Below are positions 22,520 through 33,818 of a stretch of 64,000 nt of DNA, in pieces (position 1 is the first letter of the stretch; the number at the start of each line of letters is the position of its first letter). The DNA is taken from assembly GCF_004379255.2 (NCBI RefSeq), contig NC_056035.1:34115208-34179207 (forward strand). Reading direction: 5' to 3'. The position numbers and the translations under genes were made by a program. The notes under the pieces were generated by a model. The model was given only the letters and a program-made list of their open reading frames with translations. It did not search any database and was not told the DNA's origin. Origin of the DNA: Salvia splendens. Taxonomy: Eukaryota; Streptophyta; Magnoliopsida; Lamiales; Lamiaceae.

Positions 22520-24243
22520 TAGTAAACAAGACAAAGTGCAGACTGGCGTAGAGTGGAGTGTGTTACATTCTCTTCTGGGCTTTATTTTTGTGTATTTTTT
22601 ATTATTAAATTTCGTTCTTCACCTTATGTATGTTCTCTCATACGATTTTCTATCTTCTTCGTCCCCTGTATGGAACTTGGAGATGCTTGAAGTCTTCCCT
22701 AACTACATTTTTTATTTAGTCGCTTTCGTTAATGTCGGCCAATTACTGGAAACTTAACTCAGCCGTTGAGATCAAAGAACGTGTGATTACTTTGAACCAA
22801 TCAATGGTTCAAATACAACAGGATTTTGCAACCCAAATGGAATCTTGATTCCACAGGCAGGAGGTTTGGGTTCTCGCTGCAGCGGTTATACATGCGATGG
22901 AACTCAACTACCATCGAACGTGGGGAGTATTAAACAATGTAATAAATAAATTGCAATGATAACGAAGAAAGGCTTGAATGCCTAGCCATGAAAGGACAAC
23001 GTCGACCAAACCTCACATGAATACAACTCAATAAACTCAATGATAATACAAAAATCTTATCTTTTAAGGACACAAAAATTGAGACATAACTATTAGCTAT
23101 TGAATTTTTTTTTTAAATAACTATAATTTAGGACGCAAAAAAAAGCATTACTAAGTTGAGGGCAAGTTATCTTAATGTTTTGCTTTTATAGGATGCTTCT
23201 ATTTGTATCTTCTAATTTTAATTGATACTCCAACAATAAAGACACTTGAAGCGTTGATGGTATAATTAGATACACAAATTAGCGTCTTTAATATTATTAA
23301 AAAAATGTCCTTAGCTATTTATTTTTTTGTTATAGTGTGAATATTTCTCTCAAACCTTAAGGAGACTTTAATTTCTCAACAATGGCTCCTAGTCATACCG
23401 GAACTTGATGCAATTTTTAGTAAATGTAAAATATTATAAATGGTAACAATTAGTGAAATATAAATCTTATTTTTATAAATTTATTTATAATGTAAGTATG
23501 ATTTTAAAGATTTAGTGCTGGGAAAAACCCACGTATGCCTAATGAAAAACAATGAATGAAACTTTTAATTCCATACCTAAATAAATCAAAATGAGATATT
23601 TTAGGAAGGGAGTGTTGACGAAGGTTTTGAAGTTCGAACTTTTACAATTAACATAGTAAAAAGAAATAACACAGACTATACGCCGCGTCACTTCAAAGTT
23701 AAAATAGGGTACTATGTGAGTTACATGTACACCTGGCTAGTAAAACAATACGGGGTGGAATAATACATCAATTACAATTTACAACAATGTACTGTATTTA
23801 AAATATTCTCAGTAACGCTTAAATAAATTTTTAATTTAAAATAAATTTGTAAAAACAATTATAAATCTGACCGTCCTTATATGCAATATATTACTCCATC
23901 CGTCCATCATTACTCGTCATTAATTTTTTTGGTATATCCGTTAATACTTGTCATAATTACTTTTTATTACTTTTGGTAATGAATCTCACGTTCCACTAAC
24001 TGATTCTACTCAAATTTTATTATAAAATTATAATAAAGTAGAAATCACGTTCCACTAAATTTTTCAATTCACTTTCTATTACTCACCCCGTCCCACAAGA
24101 ATATACACTTTACGGTACACGGCATTGAATCTCCACTCGCCTAAGGTTCGGATTATGGAACGAGTTAAAGGTTAAGTAAACATTAATTACACTAGTTTCT
24201 TTCATAGTAAAATTATGCAATAATAAAATACCGAGTGAACTAG
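22520..24243. other. AT-rich spacer with a partial Stowaway
   Basis: No gene supported. 23892-24100 has MITE-like phrases (ACTCCATCCGTCCATCATTA and CACCCCGTCCCACAAGAATA) that look like left ends of two Stowaway elements without matching right ends. The remainder is featureless AT-rich sequence. Confidence 0.5.
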
Positions 24244-24840
24244 ATAAATAGTACCTGAACTTTGAGGTTTGCTAAATGGACTCTGAACTTGGAATTTGTG
24301 GAGCCTGAATTTTTCGGTGGAAAAATTGACCAAATAGTGAAAAATAGCATTTCAGATGCCCAATTCTAGAGAGAGAAAATTTTATATACTCCCTCCGTCC
24401 CCGATTAATTATCACTATTTGACCGGGCACGGATTTTAATAAAATATAAAGAAAAGTTGGTTGAAAAAGTTAGTGGAATGTAAGACCCACTTTTTTATAT
24501 TGGTTTTATAATAAAATGTGAGTGAAGTGGGTTAATAGAATGTGAGACCTATTAACCATTTATAGTAAAAATGAAGTGTGACAATTATTGAGGGACGGAC
24601 CGAAATAGCAAAGAGTAACAATTAATCGGGGACGGAGGAGTACCTAACACCATGTACCCCAAGTTTATAAAAGTCCAAAAATGCCCACCATACCTTGAGG
24701 GCATTTCTTGTGGAAAAATAGATCAAATAATAAAAAAAGTACCATGAATGAGATTATCCCTAAGTCGAGAGAATATCCATGATATTTTCAAAGTTCAGGG
24801 ATCATGTATATTCAAACCTCAAAATTCAGGTACTATTTAT
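24244..24840. mobile_element. Long-TIR MITE, host of a nested Stowaway
   Basis: The ends AAATAGTACCTGAACTTTGA(GGTTTG) and, reversed from the right, AAATAGTACCTGAATTTTGA(GGTTTG) match over 26 bp with one difference. The interior is non-coding. The element is interrupted by a Stowaway at 24389-24640; without it the MITE is about 345 bp. Long TIRs suggest a Mutator-like origin, but no clear 9-bp duplication was found. Confidence 0.7.
24389..24640. mobile_element. Stowaway-type (Tc1/mariner) MITE
   Basis: CTCCCTCCGTCCCCGATTAA at one end and its near-perfect complement at the other (AATTAATCGGGGACGGAGGAG), flanked by TA on both sides. Non-coding. Nested in a long-TIR MITE. Confidence 0.9.
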
Positions 24841-25055
24841 ATAGAGACACAAACAATAATAGAGGATACAAACTTCCACTCATGCACATTATCAGAGTAA
24901 AAAAAGAGTTGTCACCAACATAAACATTTAGAACTTCCATCTGAAAACAAAAAATTGCATCTAACAGAAACATTCACAAGAGAACGAAACAACAGTGACA
25001 AATTACAAAAGAAAAGAAACAAGAAACAAAGAAGCAAGAATCCTGGATCATAAAA

Positions 25056-25481
25056 TCAACAGAAATCGGGCCTCGATTTCTTACGAACCGTTATGCATCC
25101 CCTCTGATGATCCCTAAAGACTTTGATCTCCGAACAATCTCTCAAATCCTCAAGACTAATATACTGCTGCTTAAGCATCCTAGAAAAATCACACCCAGCA
25201 TCATGTATCCATATGTATGGATGGCATGTTTCATCATAGTAGTAATGCAAATCCTTTACCCCCTTAGCCTTTCCCGGCATGAACGCCTTGTAGATGTTCT
25301 TGCTCTTCAACCTCTTTGATGACCCCGCCTTCAACGTGTGAACCTTCTTCAGTATACACCCGACTCTTACTTGAAGCTCAATGGTCTTCTCCGTGCAGTT
25401 CCAGATCCTCGTCCCGGGCCCAGAGACCTGCGTCTGATCCCTGCATACGTTGAAGCAAGAAACCAAGCTCAGATTAGTCAT
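25056..25481 (-). CDS. Unrecognised plant protein, 141 residues
   Basis: A single open frame starting MTNLSLVSCFNVCRDQ and ending RKKSRPDFC. I do not recognise a named family. The composition looks like a genuine globular protein: even hydrophobic spacing, several Cys and His, a basic middle (SSKRLKSKNIYK) and a Tyr/His-rich block (LHYYYDETCHPYIWIHDAGC), with no transmembrane segment or signal peptide. It lies in a relatively repeat-poor stretch next to the VTT-domain gene and on the same strand. The first ATG was chosen because the upstream sequence has stops; an upstream exon cannot be excluded. A TATTTAA motif lies about 35 bp upstream, which would give an extremely short leader. Confidence 0.65.
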   Translation of the reverse strand: MTNLSLVSCFNVCRDQTQVSGPGTRIWNCTEKTIELQVRVGCILKKVHTLKAGSSKRLKSKNIYKAFMPGKAKGVKDLHYYYDETCHPYIWIHDAGCDFSRMLKQQYISLEDLRDCSEIKVFRDHQRGCITVRKKSRPDFC

Positions 25482-26193
25482 CTTTGGATAAGCTTCTGCG
25501 TCAAGAGACCCTTGTTAAATAGGTCAAGAAATAAAGAAATGGCACTGATGGTGGGGACAGCCTAACTTCCATTTTCTACAGTTGATCAAGCAAGAAATTT
25601 GGTATGTGAGATTATCAAAAGTTATGCTTTCTTCTTGTTTATAGGAAAGAAAATGAGTGTAGTGGCCACCATGCACTCAAAGCTTGTCCATGGCGTTTGG
25701 ATACCATCATTGCTATCTTGCCTTTATGCTTACTTTTTTAATCCCTAAGTTTGTATCCTCCAATTATATGATAAATACATTCAGATGAAAAAGAGATACA
25801 GATTATCCATCTTCAACAGTGTACGCGCTTGTTAATGGTGGTCCAGCCCCACCATCCATTAGGTGGGAAGTGTAACAGTAAAAACTGTGGATTTAGTTAT
25901 CTTCAACTGTCCTACATTGATATCAAAACCAAATGTGGAAGCAATGTCATCAATCTAGACCAAAATCGAGCACTCAAATGCAAGGTCGATCAGTCTCAAA
26001 CAAGTCGACGTTGCATTGATCAGAAAACTTCTTGTGCTAGCTTTGACATGAAGAACAATTACAGGAAGTGAAATTTAAAGTACTCATGGAATAACCATCA
26101 AGTGCGATGTGGATAAGGACTATAGATGCCGACTGTACAGATGGGGTAGTTACAAATGAAAACTTGGAGTAGAGAGAATTTACACGTGATGAA

Positions 26194-29100
26194 CTAGTGT
26201 TTGTGGTTGTCGTGATTGGTATCAATCTTGATTATAAGTGGGTCATGGAGGTTGACCGAAGGAGCGGACATGAGAGGCAACGATTGTGGCAAGGCATCTC
26301 CATCTAGAGAGGCCCCCGTTTCAGCTAAAGCCTTTTCTAAAGCAGATCTTGCAACTCTTGTGATGCATATTATCAACACCACTGCAAGCAAAGAAAATCA
26401 CACATATATGAATTTGGCATTACTGAAAATATGAAAGAGTACTTCTTCAAGGAGTGCCATAAGATAATATTGGTTCCTCCATTGTGATAAATGGTTTACT
26501 AGAATGATCGAGAACTATATATCTAAAGCAGAAGCTCATGACACCCAGCTTTCTGCCTTATTAAGAACATAAGTATCTTTTGCAACTCCAAAATTCTACT
26601 AAACGAACAACACGATTCAAAAGAACCTCAATAACTCGAAGGCCTTATAGGCTCATACACACACCATCATGCTTCAAATAATTTGTGTGATGGACTGTGG
26701 ACAACATAACCAGAGGTAAGTACATGTCAAACTGAAATGAATAAAATGGCTTGAAACATACCAGACATCAGAAGACCCAGGAAGATAAATGCCTGCAACA
26801 AAGTAGAAAGACAGAATCAAAACAACAGAATTCGAGCAAGGACCATTGCATTCCTACTCTTCAGCCATCAGCTCACAATCTTAGTGCCCAGTCTAAAAGA
26901 AAACATACTTGCAAGCATAGTCGCTCAAATATCATATTCAAGATTAACAAATAATTAGTACATTCTGGGAATAACAACTTAACAATGACAAGGATAAGGA
27001 TAAGCATAGTTTATGAAAAATTTAGTTAAATTTGTAATGGAACAGTTTCAAGAGATTATACTTTTATAATACAGACTCATATACTGATATATAGTCATGC
27101 CACATACTACAAGCTAGTATGCCCAGGATTTTAATTAATCTACTTTTAAAGACTTGTCTCTAGCAAGGATAGAATTTAAATGTAGTTTTACATCACAAAC
27201 AACAGGATCAGACATTACAATCACTATTCTTATACCATGGTTCCCCAAACACTTAAGTTTATATAGCACTAATTTCAAGAGGCTCGCAATAGTATGCTGG
27301 GATACATAAGACTACCCTAATCAGAAATTCACTAGTTTATTTGATTTTATAAAGTTCATGATCATCATAGGAGCTTTGGTGCTATTCCTATGATGATTTC
27401 AAACCAATCCAGGGATAGTCATATCTAAATCTGCATCTTGAATAACAATACTGGAAATAAGTCCAAACTCCAAACCAAAAAAATGGCCTCAGGACTATTT
27501 TCAGACAGAACTGAAGCATTACCAATCGGGTTCTGGAGAATTCATGCCATCCATGTGTTACATCCGAAAGATCCTTTAATGTAGTTCCCACATAGACCAA
27601 AGTAAAAGTGATCGGCTGCAAAAGGACGAACGGACACAATTGCATATAGACTATCGAGAAAAATGCATGTAAAAATACAGTAGGTGCATGGCATGACATC
27701 AGCAATCTCAAAAAATTAAATTAAGAGTCCAACCATGTTGAAAATTTGAATATGGAATCACTAATGCAGATTTACATACCATCATGCCCAACCATGTTGC
27801 TAGCATGTAATGAGCAATAGGTACTGGAGTCACGGATAAGAGGTAGTTCATCATGTTGAAGGGAAGTAGAGGAACAAGCCGGAGCAACAACACGATCTAC
27901 AAGTGCAAGTCCGTATCAGCACAATATGAATCTTTATTTGTTAAATTACTCAAGCAAAAGAATCAAATCTGATTATTAAAATAAGAAGCAGTTCAACCGT
28001 CCAGCATGTTCAGGAAATCAAAAGTAATATTCCACACTGATATAAACACAAACCTTGAATCCCGATCTCTCAATGGCAATTGTAACTGCTCGGAACTTGG
28101 GATATTCTTTTAACTTGGAAATCACAAAGGATCTTCCTATCTGTTTGTAGTAGAAAGCGCAGACAAAAAAACAGCAATGAGCATCCAGCAGAATAAATCT
28201 CCCTCCACATTGAAAAGGTAAAACATCAGAACTATTATGGTAAAGATGCTCCTTACACTTGAATTTCAAACTCATAAAACTAACAAACTATAGTTCTATC
28301 AGAATAGAGAAACTTACTGTTCGGCCAAGAAGAAATGCAGCCCCAGCACCTAATGTTGCACCAATAGAATCAGCAAAAAAACCAATAGGCAAGCCAAAGA
28401 GATATCCACCACCCAGCTGAAAAACATAATAAATCATTAAATAGTTTTCAGCTCAATCAGCAAAGCTAAGAGTCAGCCTATTCCAGCATATTATCACTAT
28501 GGAAGAATCAAAACATAAAAAGAATCTCTTTAGTAAGTTAGATGGCAGGTGATGTGGGATACATGACAACTTCTTATCCCTCTTTATCTACAAATGAGCT
28601 TAGGTTGGATGTGACAATTACTAATTTGCTAACATTACATAGTAGAAAAAATATAAATATGTACTACATGAGAAATGAATATCAGATATGTTAATCCTCA
28701 CAGTCAGTATGGAAGCTGGAACAGCCAACACCGTTAAAGGAATGTATGCAACAGCCCTGCAAATTCACAACCAATAGGAGACCCAAATTAACATGTAGAT
28801 AGATAATCCTCAAGCATTTTTAGAGAAATTAATCAGTCAATGTCTTGAAGCTATCATAAAATATACTTAAATGTTTGATGGAGGCACTTCTAATTGAAAG
28901 TTGTACGACATGAAAATGAGGCTTAGGCAGCAAATGAAGAAGCCAATCACATATCAGAAAATAAAACTATGAGGAAAAGGATACTAGATTAGTAAGCCAG
29001 CTTCTTAGTGGTTGCCATTTAAACTCGGCCCCGTATTCAGTGGGTGGTGAAAGTTCGAAGTTTAAGTCTCTAGAACTGTTACACTCCCTTCGTCCAGGAT

Positions 29101-30910
29101 TAAAAGCCCCACTTAAGCTTAGAACGGGTTTTAAGAAATGTAAAGGAAAGTGGGTGGAAAAAGTTAGTGAAATATAGGTCCTATTTTTATATACTCCATC
29201 AGTCCCATAAAATAAAAATTAAAAAATAAAAATAAAAAGTGTTCTTTTTTCATTTTGGGGTGTCCCACAAAAAGCCACCTACTTTTGGCAAGTTTTTCTC
29301 TCTTATAAGGGGGGTCTCATTTCCACTACCAATACTCCATTCACTTTTTCTTTCTATCTCTCCCATTCTTTACTAATTTTGCATTAAAACTCATGCCATC
29401 CCCATAGTCCCTATTTTGATGAGACGGAGGGAGTATTAGTTTTATATTAAAATGCAAGTGCAATGAGTTTGTGGAATGTAGGGTCCATTACTAAAGTACT
29501 AGTAAAAGTGAAATGGAACATTTAACGGTGGACATCCAAAATGGCAATATGGGACATTTAATGGCCGACGGAGGGTGTATGTATGATGTCCTTGAGCTAC
29601 TGATGATTCTAGTAATCATTACATCAACATTTTCTTTAGTTACCAATTTGAGTAATAAAAGTCAATTCAGCCATATCAAGCATTTTATGTCTTCACGTAG
29701 AAATAACTAACAGAAAAAGTAAACTACTACTCCCTCCGTTTCACCATAGTTGAGGCGAAACTTTTCGGCACGGAGTTTAAGAAAGGGAGGTTGAGTGTGT
29801 TGAATAAATAGATAAAATAAGTAAGAGAGAGAAAAGGGTGGAGAGAATAAAGTAGAAAGTGAATAAAGTAGAAAGAAAAAAAGTAAGAGGGAGTAAAGTA
29901 AGAAAGAGAAAATAATTACTATATATGGAAACAACTCAACTATGAAGAAACTTCCCGAAATGGAAAAATGACTCAACTATGAAGAAACGGAGGGAGTACT
30001 AGTTATGTGTTGTATGTGCATATATAGATAATAGACAATAATATGATTGGATAACATTGAGTAGTCAATACTTTGCATCTTAAGATAACCCAAAGTTGAA
30101 CTAACGTAACCTGAACACAGTTTTTAATATGCTCCCACTCTCGTTGTGTAAGTGAAATTGTGTGTAAGTTTTCTTGGTAATTGTAGTAGTATATAATACT
30201 ATACCAGAAGACATCTCAAACAAAATAAGGGCCAGCAGTGCCAGACATGAAATAAAATAACTAACATACGCAATGAAACCTGCTGGCACTTACAGCACTA
30301 GGGGACCCCAAGGGCCAAGATCTTGCTCTATCCACACTAAAAAATCCTTCAGTATCTGTTAAAAAACATTGTAAAACCAATGTCAAATAAATGACAAAAT
30401 CTCATACTTCCAGCGCAGATTTGAAAGAAAGGCTACTGCTACATTTGAACAAAACAATTTGCCACATTCCAATTAGACAGCTCTCAAGTCTTTCTACTTT
30501 GAGGTGAAACTCATGGAAAGGCTTTTAACTAGCTGGTATTGACATAATTGGCTCAGTTCATGAAAATGACTGATACTGATCTACTAGCATTTCTTATCAA
30601 CAAAATCAAGACCACATCATCTACAACAACATCAATCAAAGACAAACACTAAGCAACATGAACTACGCAAAAGGCAATCAAGATTTACTACATTGCACAA
30701 CATCAAAAAAACAGTTGAAAAAATGCCCCTAAATAAGCAGAGTCAAGAGAACTAAAAGATACTCGGATCATTAGCAATAAATAGAAAAAAAGAAAAGAAG
30801 AATCCAACCTTCTCGACAGGGAGAGTGAAGCACGCAACTAAAATGGCCCCAATCAGCAGAAGAAACAGCGAAACCTTCATCAGCGAAACCCAACTAAATT
30901 TGAACGCCAT
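26194..30910 (-). CDS. TVP38/TMEM64-type membrane protein with VTT domain, nine exons
   Basis: Exons in gene order: 30910-30809, 30355-30294, 28756-28702, 28416-28318, 28140-28054, 27896-27780, 27615-27523, 26792-26762, 26381-26194. All introns are GT-AG, and the joined frame gives 277 residues without a stop. The protein has an N-terminal membrane anchor (SLFLLLIGAILVACFTL), then the VTT (SNARE-associated Golgi) domain with a GGGYLFG loop in exon 4 and the family signature RLVPLLPFN in exon 6, further hydrophobic helices and a polar tail ending in DNHKH. Known relatives sit in endomembranes or plastids; VTT proteins are linked to lipid scrambling and membrane traffic. The start at 30910 was preferred to an in-frame ATG at 31018 because the extra 36 residues are polar and precede the anchor. 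Intron 2 (30293-28757) holds three Stowaway MITEs. Confidence 0.9.
29082..29577. mobile_element. Stowaway-type MITE (outer) in intron 2
   Basis: Ends CACTCCCTTCGTCC and, reversed, CACCCTCCGTCGGCC, with TA at each side (29080-29081, 29578-29579). It contains another Stowaway at 29194-29433. Both are in intron 2 of the VTT-domain gene. Confidence 0.75.
29194..29433. mobile_element. Stowaway-type MITE (inner), nested
   Basis: Ends CTCCATCAGTCCCATAAAAT and GATGAGACGGAGGGAG, with TA target bases at 29192-29193 and 29434-29435. Inserted in an older Stowaway of the same broad family. Confidence 0.75.
29730..29996. mobile_element. Stowaway-type MITE in intron 2
   Basis: CTCCCTCCGTTTCACCATAG at one end and CTATGAAGAAACGGAGGGAG at the other, TA on both sides. 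The centre is a GA-rich run. Its right end occurs twice (ACTCAACTATG at 29934 and 29970), a sign of internal rearrangement. Confidence 0.85.
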
Positions 30911-31138
30911 AGTTATCGATTGCGGCGAGAAAAATAAGATCTTTCTGCGCCACGGTCGGCACTCTTCGTCGTCTGGGTCCCCCGGTAGAGTTTGCTTCAA
31001 TGCCAAGCGAGGCCGCAAATTTATCCCCCCTAAATTCGCCAGATTGACTGAATTTGGGTGAATAATTGAAATTGAGAAGAAATCAGACGAATCTCGACCA
31101 CTTAGCGAGTAGCAGCTTTTTGGAGACGATGAGAATTC

Positions 31139-31460
31139 ATCCCATATTTATGGAAGATCGTAGATGTGATTCACTTTGATCTTTCTGTGTTTGTGATGTG
31201 AAAAAAAATGGTTATTTGCAGTCTCCGTTCAGTCTTACTCTGCTTCCTCATTTCTCAAATTACTCGTAAGTCGTATCACATTTTATTATTTTAGTTCGTC
31301 CTACTGTTTTTTACATTTCTTAAAATCCATGTCTACGCCAAATGTTATTTCTATTGTGAATGGAGGGAGTTATTGACACCATCTCCCGGCTCCCCTAGTC
31401 CAGCAGTGGGCCGTCGCAGCACCACCGCTCCCGGTGGCGGCTCATTGTGAACACTCTTAG
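31139..31460. other. Upstream region of the VTT gene and a Harbinger end fragment
   Basis: Between the VTT-gene leader and the next MITE there is no gene. 31385-31460 is GC-rich and ends CTCATTGTGAACACTC then TTA, a single right end of the Harbinger family in this window. A Stowaway-like stub (AATGGAGGGAGTTATTG) precedes it. Confidence 0.45.
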
Positions 31461-31622
31461 GGCCTCTACAATAAAATAACCTTCATCTCTAGAGAATGTG
31501 TTGAATTTATATTCATTATAAGAACAAATTTCATTTTTGTTGGAATTGTATTTGTGTTTATATATTGTCGAGTAGAGGTATAAAATACATCTCACATTGA
31601 AAAATAAGTAAAGTTGCTAATA

Positions 31623-31875
31623 CTCTCTCAGTTCCATAGTAGTTGAGACATTTTTTTACACAAATAGTCGAATAGTAAGAAAAATGTGTGTAATGTATTA
31701 AATAAAAAGATAATAAAGTAGTATGAGAAATGAAAAGGTAGAGAGAAGAACGTAAGAGAGATGAAAAAGTAAGTGACAAGAAATATGTTAACTTTTACTA
31801 AAAATAGAAATGACTACACTATTATGGAACGTACCAAAATGGCAAAATGACTCTACTACTATGGAACGGAGGGAG
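31623..31875. mobile_element. Stowaway-type MITE
   Basis: CTCTCTCAGTTCCATAGTAG and CTATGGAACGGAGGGAG at the ends, TA on both sides. The right-end phrase is repeated (ACTATTATGGAACG at about 31817), as in the copy at 29730. Confidence 0.85.
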
Positions 31876-31888
31876 TAAGAGTTATTTC

Positions 31889-32176
31889 TAGAGATGCCCA
31901 AAGTTTACGGTTCAGGTGGTTAATCACGAAATCGTAATCGGTGATTACAGTTATGAACCGCAACCGTGAAATTTAAATGGAACCGGATACCGCCACTTTT
32001 GGAACCATGTGCCGGTTCAGGTTCCGAAATCCAGAATCGAAACCGTGTCAGAACCGCAGTTCCAAATCCGAACCGCCAAAAACCACTGAAAATCGGCGGT
32101 TTTCGAAGCGGAACCGTAACAATACGTTCAAGGTTCGATTTCGGTTCGAGGTTTGCCGGAACCATGGGCATGTGTA
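31889..32176. mobile_element. Small hAT-like MITE rich in GGTTCCG / CGGAACC repeats
   Basis: Left TAGAGATGCCCAAAG and right, reversed, TACACATGCCCATGG. The interior is a string of AACCG/CGGTT motifs on both strands (AACCGCAACCG, GGCGGTTTTCG), like the ends of the hAT element at 33098. The flanking 8-mers match only partly, so the class is tentative. Confidence 0.55.
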
Positions 32177-32283
32177 GTTGTTAATATGAGGTATTTTGCA
32201 GTGTACCCCGAGAATAAAACTGTGAAGGCTTAACTCAAAGTGAACAATATCATACTAATGTGAGGATCGCCGAACTCTCACAA

Positions 32284-32297
32284 TGGTATCAGTGCCC
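32284..32297 (+). other. Initiator tRNA-Met primer-site-like sequence
   Basis: TGGTATCAGTGCCC preceded by ...CTCTCACAA, as at the inner edge of many plant copia or TRIM LTRs. No second LTR, purine tract or coding sequence was seen, so at most it is a relic or solo end. Confidence 0.35.
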
Positions 32298-32468
32298 TGG
32301 TTAAGGGTCGGGCATGTGTGGCCCGAGCTACTGTCAATTGCCTTGCACTTTAATTCAAGATGAAGCACATGGAAAAATTGCAAGTTACTTCGATTATTTG
32401 AAAAATCTAATATGGTAAGTTTCAGTATTCATAGAATTCATGTCTTAGAATATAGTTGTTCTTTTATA

Positions 32469-32870
32469 CTCTCTCTGTCCCTGAATAGCATGCACTATTT
32501 CCTTTTTCATTTGTACACAAAGAGTATGAACATTCCAATTTTGATAACTCTCTTCTCTCTAATGAGGTGGAACTCATTCTCTACTAACAATACTTAAAAA
32601 GCGTCCAGAGCCTTTGTCCTAGCGGCAAGGAGCTTAGACATTATTGCATGAGGTGCCGAGTTCGAGCCCTCTTGACATCATTTGTAATTTCCTCCTATTT
32701 ATAGTATATGAGTTTATTTGTAATTTCCTCCCTTATATAGGAGTTAATTTAAAATAAAATAAAAAACAATACTTAAAAATCTTTTTCTATCTATCTCTCT
32801 CTTACTTTACCAATAATGCATTAAAACTCATGCTGAACCCAAAGTTTATACTATATGAGGACGGAGGGAA
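32469..32870. mobile_element. Stowaway-type MITE interrupted by a SINE
   Basis: Left CTCTCTCTGTCCCTGAATAG, right AGGACGGAGGGAA, TA on both sides. Its middle contains the SINE at 32601-32764, which duplicated AACAATACTTAAAAA on insertion. Without it the MITE is about 220 bp. Confidence 0.75.
32601..32764 (+). mobile_element. tRNA-derived SINE with 15-bp target duplication
   Basis: The body has an internal RNA polymerase III promoter: A box TAGCGGCAAGG (32620-32630) and B box GTTCGAGCC (32660-32668), spaced as in a tRNA. It ends in an A-rich tail (AAAATAAAATAAAA). Perfect AACAATACTTAAAAA duplications lie at 32586-32600 and 32765-32779. No protein. It would have moved by LINE reverse transcriptase. 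The phrase TTTGTAATTTCCTCC is repeated in its 3' half. Confidence 0.88.
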
Positions 32871-33602
32871 TATGAATCAATCGCGTTCTTCAGATGCATT
32901 CAATGTTTTATGTGCAAATTGATTAATTTAAACATATAATATTCATCAATTTATTTGTTTTGCAACTTTTTAGTCTTCTACTTGCTTCAGGTTTTGAATC
33001 TTTTGATCAAATTTCACTTATCCGTACAAATTTGATCGATGGGAGAAGGTTTTGGAGAGATATGTTAGAGTAAGTTTCAAAGTGAATAGGGTAAAGTTAA
33101 GCATGCACAAACCGAACCGGCCCGGCGGTTAACCGGCGGTTCGGAACCGTCAGTTCATTAACTGGAATCGGAATCGGCGGTTTGAATCGGCTGGCGGTTC
33201 GGCGGTTCAAGCGGGCCGGTTTAGGTTCGGGAATATGACGAACCGTAACCGGCGGTTCACCGGTTTGAACCGGTGGTTCAACGGTCCCAACGGGCAGATT
33301 TCGGCTAGGGCGTAGGGTTGCAGGCGAGGTGTGCAGAAAAACCAGCGGTTTCTGACAAAAACCGCCGGTTTTCGTCAGAAACCGCAGGTTTGAACCGCCA
33401 GTTTCCGACGGTTCCGGTGCTTTTTCAGGTGGGAGAGCGTAGGTGGCAGTGTATAGGCCTGAAAACCGGTTAGAAACCGCCGGTTTTTGGCCAGAAACCA
33501 CCGGTTTCAGTCAGAAACAGTGGACTGAACCGCCGGTTCAGGCGGTAAACCGGCCGAATTTAAAAATTGAAATTTTATTTTATTTTTTTCCAATTTTACT
33601 CC

Positions 33603-33610
33603 TATAAATA
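33603..33610 (+). promoter_or_regulatory. TATA box of the hAT transposase
   Basis: TATAAATA about 215 bp before the first ATG, after the GC-rich sub-terminal region. The intervening leader is CT-rich. Confidence 0.6.
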
Positions 33611-33818
33611 CCCCACTTCCCCCATCATTTTTACTCACCTCATTCTTGTGTTAACAAGGATTTCCTTCTCAATTTTCATTTCTCTATTCTCTCTTCATTC
33701 TCTCTAATTGCTCAAGTTGTTTACTAGTTACTACTTACTACTATATTTGTTGTTGTGTTCGTAATTTACCATTTATTCAATACTTCATATTCCATCCATA
33801 CTACTTTCATTTATCTCT

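Noticed and set aside
32284..32360. Functional initiator tRNA-Met gene
   Set aside because: Only the primer-site-like 14 bases match; no cloverleaf with A and B boxes can be drawn around them.
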